This document shows, piece by piece, positions 62,501 through 64,000 of a stretch of DNA of 64,000 nt. The notes under the pieces are model-generated. The model did not search any database. It was given only the letters and a program-made list of their open reading frames with translations, and was not told where the DNA came from. Numbering within the stretch: the first letter of the stretch is position 1; every line of letters begins with the position of its first letter. Position numbers and translations under genes: made by a program. The DNA comes from Prinsepia uniflora (lineage: Eukaryota; Streptophyta; Magnoliopsida; Rosales; Rosaceae): positions 69,376,136-69,440,135 of the forward strand of contig CM064867.1 in NCBI GenBank assembly GCA_032719365.1. Reading direction: 5' to 3'.

Positions 62501-63604
62501 ATGCCTCCGAGACGTAGACCCTCTCCACAACCTGAAGAAGTAGCCAGAGAGACGGAGAGTGCCACGATTGAGCGAGCCCAGCGGCTCGGGGCTACTACTT
62601 TTAGTGGTGGGGCTGATCCTGAGGAAGCCCAGAAGTGGATTACTAGACTGGAGCGGATTTTTGCGGTGATGCATTGTCCGCCGGAGGAGCGAGTATTGTT
62701 AGCTGCATTTTTACTAGATGGTGCGGCGTACGAGTGGTGGTATACCCTCGAGTTGTCCGGTTGGGATGTCCACAGTGTGACCTGGGAGACGTTCAGGGAA
62801 CGGTTTCTGGAGCAGTATTATCCTCGTTCTTTCCGGGATGCCAAGGAGGCAGAGTTTTTGCATCTCCAGCAAGGGAATATGACAGTGGCAGAGTATGAAC
62901 GGAAGTTCCAGATGTTGTCTCGGTTTGCTCCTGCTTTTGTGGCCACTGAAGCCGAGAAGTGCCGTAGGTTTGAGTTGGGTTTGCGAGGTGAGATTCGAGC
63001 CGTAGTGACGGCTGGATCTTTTGCTACCCTTCGAGACTTGTCAGACGCTGCAGTGCGGGTGGAGGCTAGTTTGCCGGTGCGACGCCGGGAACCTTCTATT
63101 CTTGGAGCTTCGAGCCAGCGGACACCGAAAAGAGGTAACTTCGGTGGATCGTCCTCATCGGGCGATGATCGTTTTGGTAGGCCTGGTAGTGCCCAGAGTT
63201 CAGGATTTTGGGGTTATCGAGTACCGCCGACTCCACAAGCGAGTGCGACGTCGGTAGCGTCCACAGGGAGACCGAGCAGTGGACCAGGCTGGAATGTGTG
63301 TTTCTACTGTGGGGAGCGAGGTCATTTTCGACGTGAGTGTCCACTGTTGCCACAGGAAGGTGGTGTAGGCAGAGGAGTAGCGGAGTCCGGACAGAGTACA
63401 GCATCAGGGACAGCGGGCACTAGAGGAGGTGGTGGCACAGCCACGAGTAGTTCGAGGGGACGTGGTAGAGCGTCAGGATCTCAGGCTCGGGTGTTCTCGA
63501 TGACTCAGCAGGAGGGTCAGTCGACACCAGCTACGGAGACAGGTACTTGTTTTACTTTTGGTTGTTCTGTTGGTCTGGTTTTTGGATTTCGGGGTAGAGT
63601 CTAG
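62501..63604 (+). CDS. gag: Retrotransposon gag (capsid and nucleocapsid), possibly truncated
   Basis: Predicted Ty3/Gypsy gag of 367 residues from MPPRRRPSP. The open frame extends upstream to 62309, but that part overlaps the LTR end and primer-binding site, so the MPPRRR start is preferred. Residues about 45-195 match the retrotransposon gag capsid domain (motifs AQKWITRLERIF, AAYEWWYTLE, FRERFLEQYYP, TVAEYERKFQ, KCRRFELGL). A CCHC zinc knuckle is at 267-280 (CFYCGERGHFRREC), followed by a Gly/Ser/Arg-rich tail and RVFSMTQQEG. In relatives this leads straight into protease. Here homology stops at the TETGT codons, where ACAG-GTACTTG looks like a 5' splice site, and the frame ends at 63604. 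Gag would coat and package element RNA. The gene may be spliced to pol, or belong to an element lacking pol. Confidence 0.88.
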   Translation: MPPRRRPSPQPEEVARETESATIERAQRLGATTFSGGADPEEAQKWITRLERIFAVMHCPPEERVLLAAFLLDGAAYEWWYTLELSGWDVHSVTWETFRERFLEQYYPRSFRDAKEAEFLHLQQGNMTVAEYERKFQMLSRFAPAFVATEAEKCRRFELGLRGEIRAVVTAGSFATLRDLSDAAVRVEASLPVRRREPSILGASSQRTPKRGNFGGSSSSGDDRFGRPGSAQSSGFWGYRVPPTPQASATSVASTGRPSSGPGWNVCFYCGERGHFRRECPLLPQEGGVGRGVAESGQSTASGTAGTRGGGGTATSSSRGRGRASGSQARVFSMTQQEGQSTPATETGTCFTFGCSVGLVFGFRGRV

Positions 63605-64000
63605 GAGTTTTCCTAGAGGACTTGGAGTGTATAGTAAGTTCCGTAGGAGGGTGACGGAAGGTATAGGAAAGGAGTGACTATAACTGATCGATTGGAGACT
63701 GTGGAAGGAGAGAACCCACAAGCTAGAGTTTGCCTTTAGGACTTTGTGAAGTCAGTCCGACCGTGGCCGGATTAGTAGCCGAGGGAGATGGGTGGTTGTA
63801 TACGAGGAGGTACTCTATGACTTCTGTCGGGTACTGTGACATGAGGTATTTTATAATACCTTTGTTTTCTGTTCATAGAGTTTCCCTTGCGTACACCATG
63901 TAGTTGGTACATAGCTAGGGTTGGCTGTGGTAACAGTAGCAGGGGATGGAGTGAAATACCCAAGGTGGAGATGATAGACAGAGTGTTTAGGAGAAGCTGT
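63605..64000 (+). mobile_element. Retrotransposon internal region after gag, no coding recognised
   Basis: No protease active-site motif (D-S/T-G-A-x-H-S-F in relatives) is readable in any frame and stops are frequent. A pyrimidine-rich stretch ending TTCTGTTCATAG (about 63865-63880) could be a 3' splice site, but what follows does not look like protease either. The window ends inside the element. Confidence 0.6.

Overview
This window reads as nuclear DNA of a flowering plant. The evidence is Ty3/Gypsy retrotransposons with long LTRs and an initiator-Met tRNA primer-binding site, AT-rich single-exon genes with plant TATA boxes, and a secreted six-cysteine protein family that resembles the plant prolamin-like (PF05617; ECA1 gametogenesis-related / DD11-like) proteins. 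The species cannot be named from the sequence. All family assignments come from motif recognition; no database search was run.

Layout. (1) 1-12681 is a nest of LTR retrotransposon debris with no host gene. It holds the 3' end of a plus-strand LTR (1-993), a minus-strand LTR (994-5363) split by a complete plus-strand solo LTR (1525-4665, TSD TCATA), a frameshifted 3' end of a minus-strand gypsy pol (5364-5704), and a second minus-strand LTR (5705-11507) split by a complete minus-strand solo LTR (7852-10938, TSD TTTTT). Unresolved internal debris follows (11508-12681). (2) 12682-59301 is a head-to-tail tandem array with a unit of about 1.84 kb. It carries 24 copies of one small secreted-protein gene, all on the plus strand: 22 intact 119-residue copies, one decayed copy at the left edge and one copy cut by a retrotransposon at the right edge. 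The left edge is interrupted by a third solo LTR (12865-15847, TSD TACAC). (3) 59302-64000 is the 5' part of a Ty3/Gypsy element inserted inside the last copy: a 3.1 kb 5' LTR, a primer-binding site, a gag gene with a CCHC zinc knuckle, and 0.4 kb with no recognisable protease.

The array is the main biological feature. Each unit carries its own TATA box about 99 bp before the ATG, a single-exon ORF with an N-terminal signal peptide, six cysteines in the order C, C, CC, C, C, and about 1.48 kb of AT-rich spacer holding several perfect short palindromes. Left-edge copies 1-4 are more divergent and interior copies are nearly identical, as expected for homogenisation by unequal exchange. Some neighbours are recent duplicates. 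One spacer has lost about 0.25 kb net and carries inverted, locally copied filler DNA at the scar. Amino-acid changes cluster in the loop between Cys5 and Cys6. Related plant families act in gametophytes and fertilisation, so a reproductive role is plausible but not shown here.
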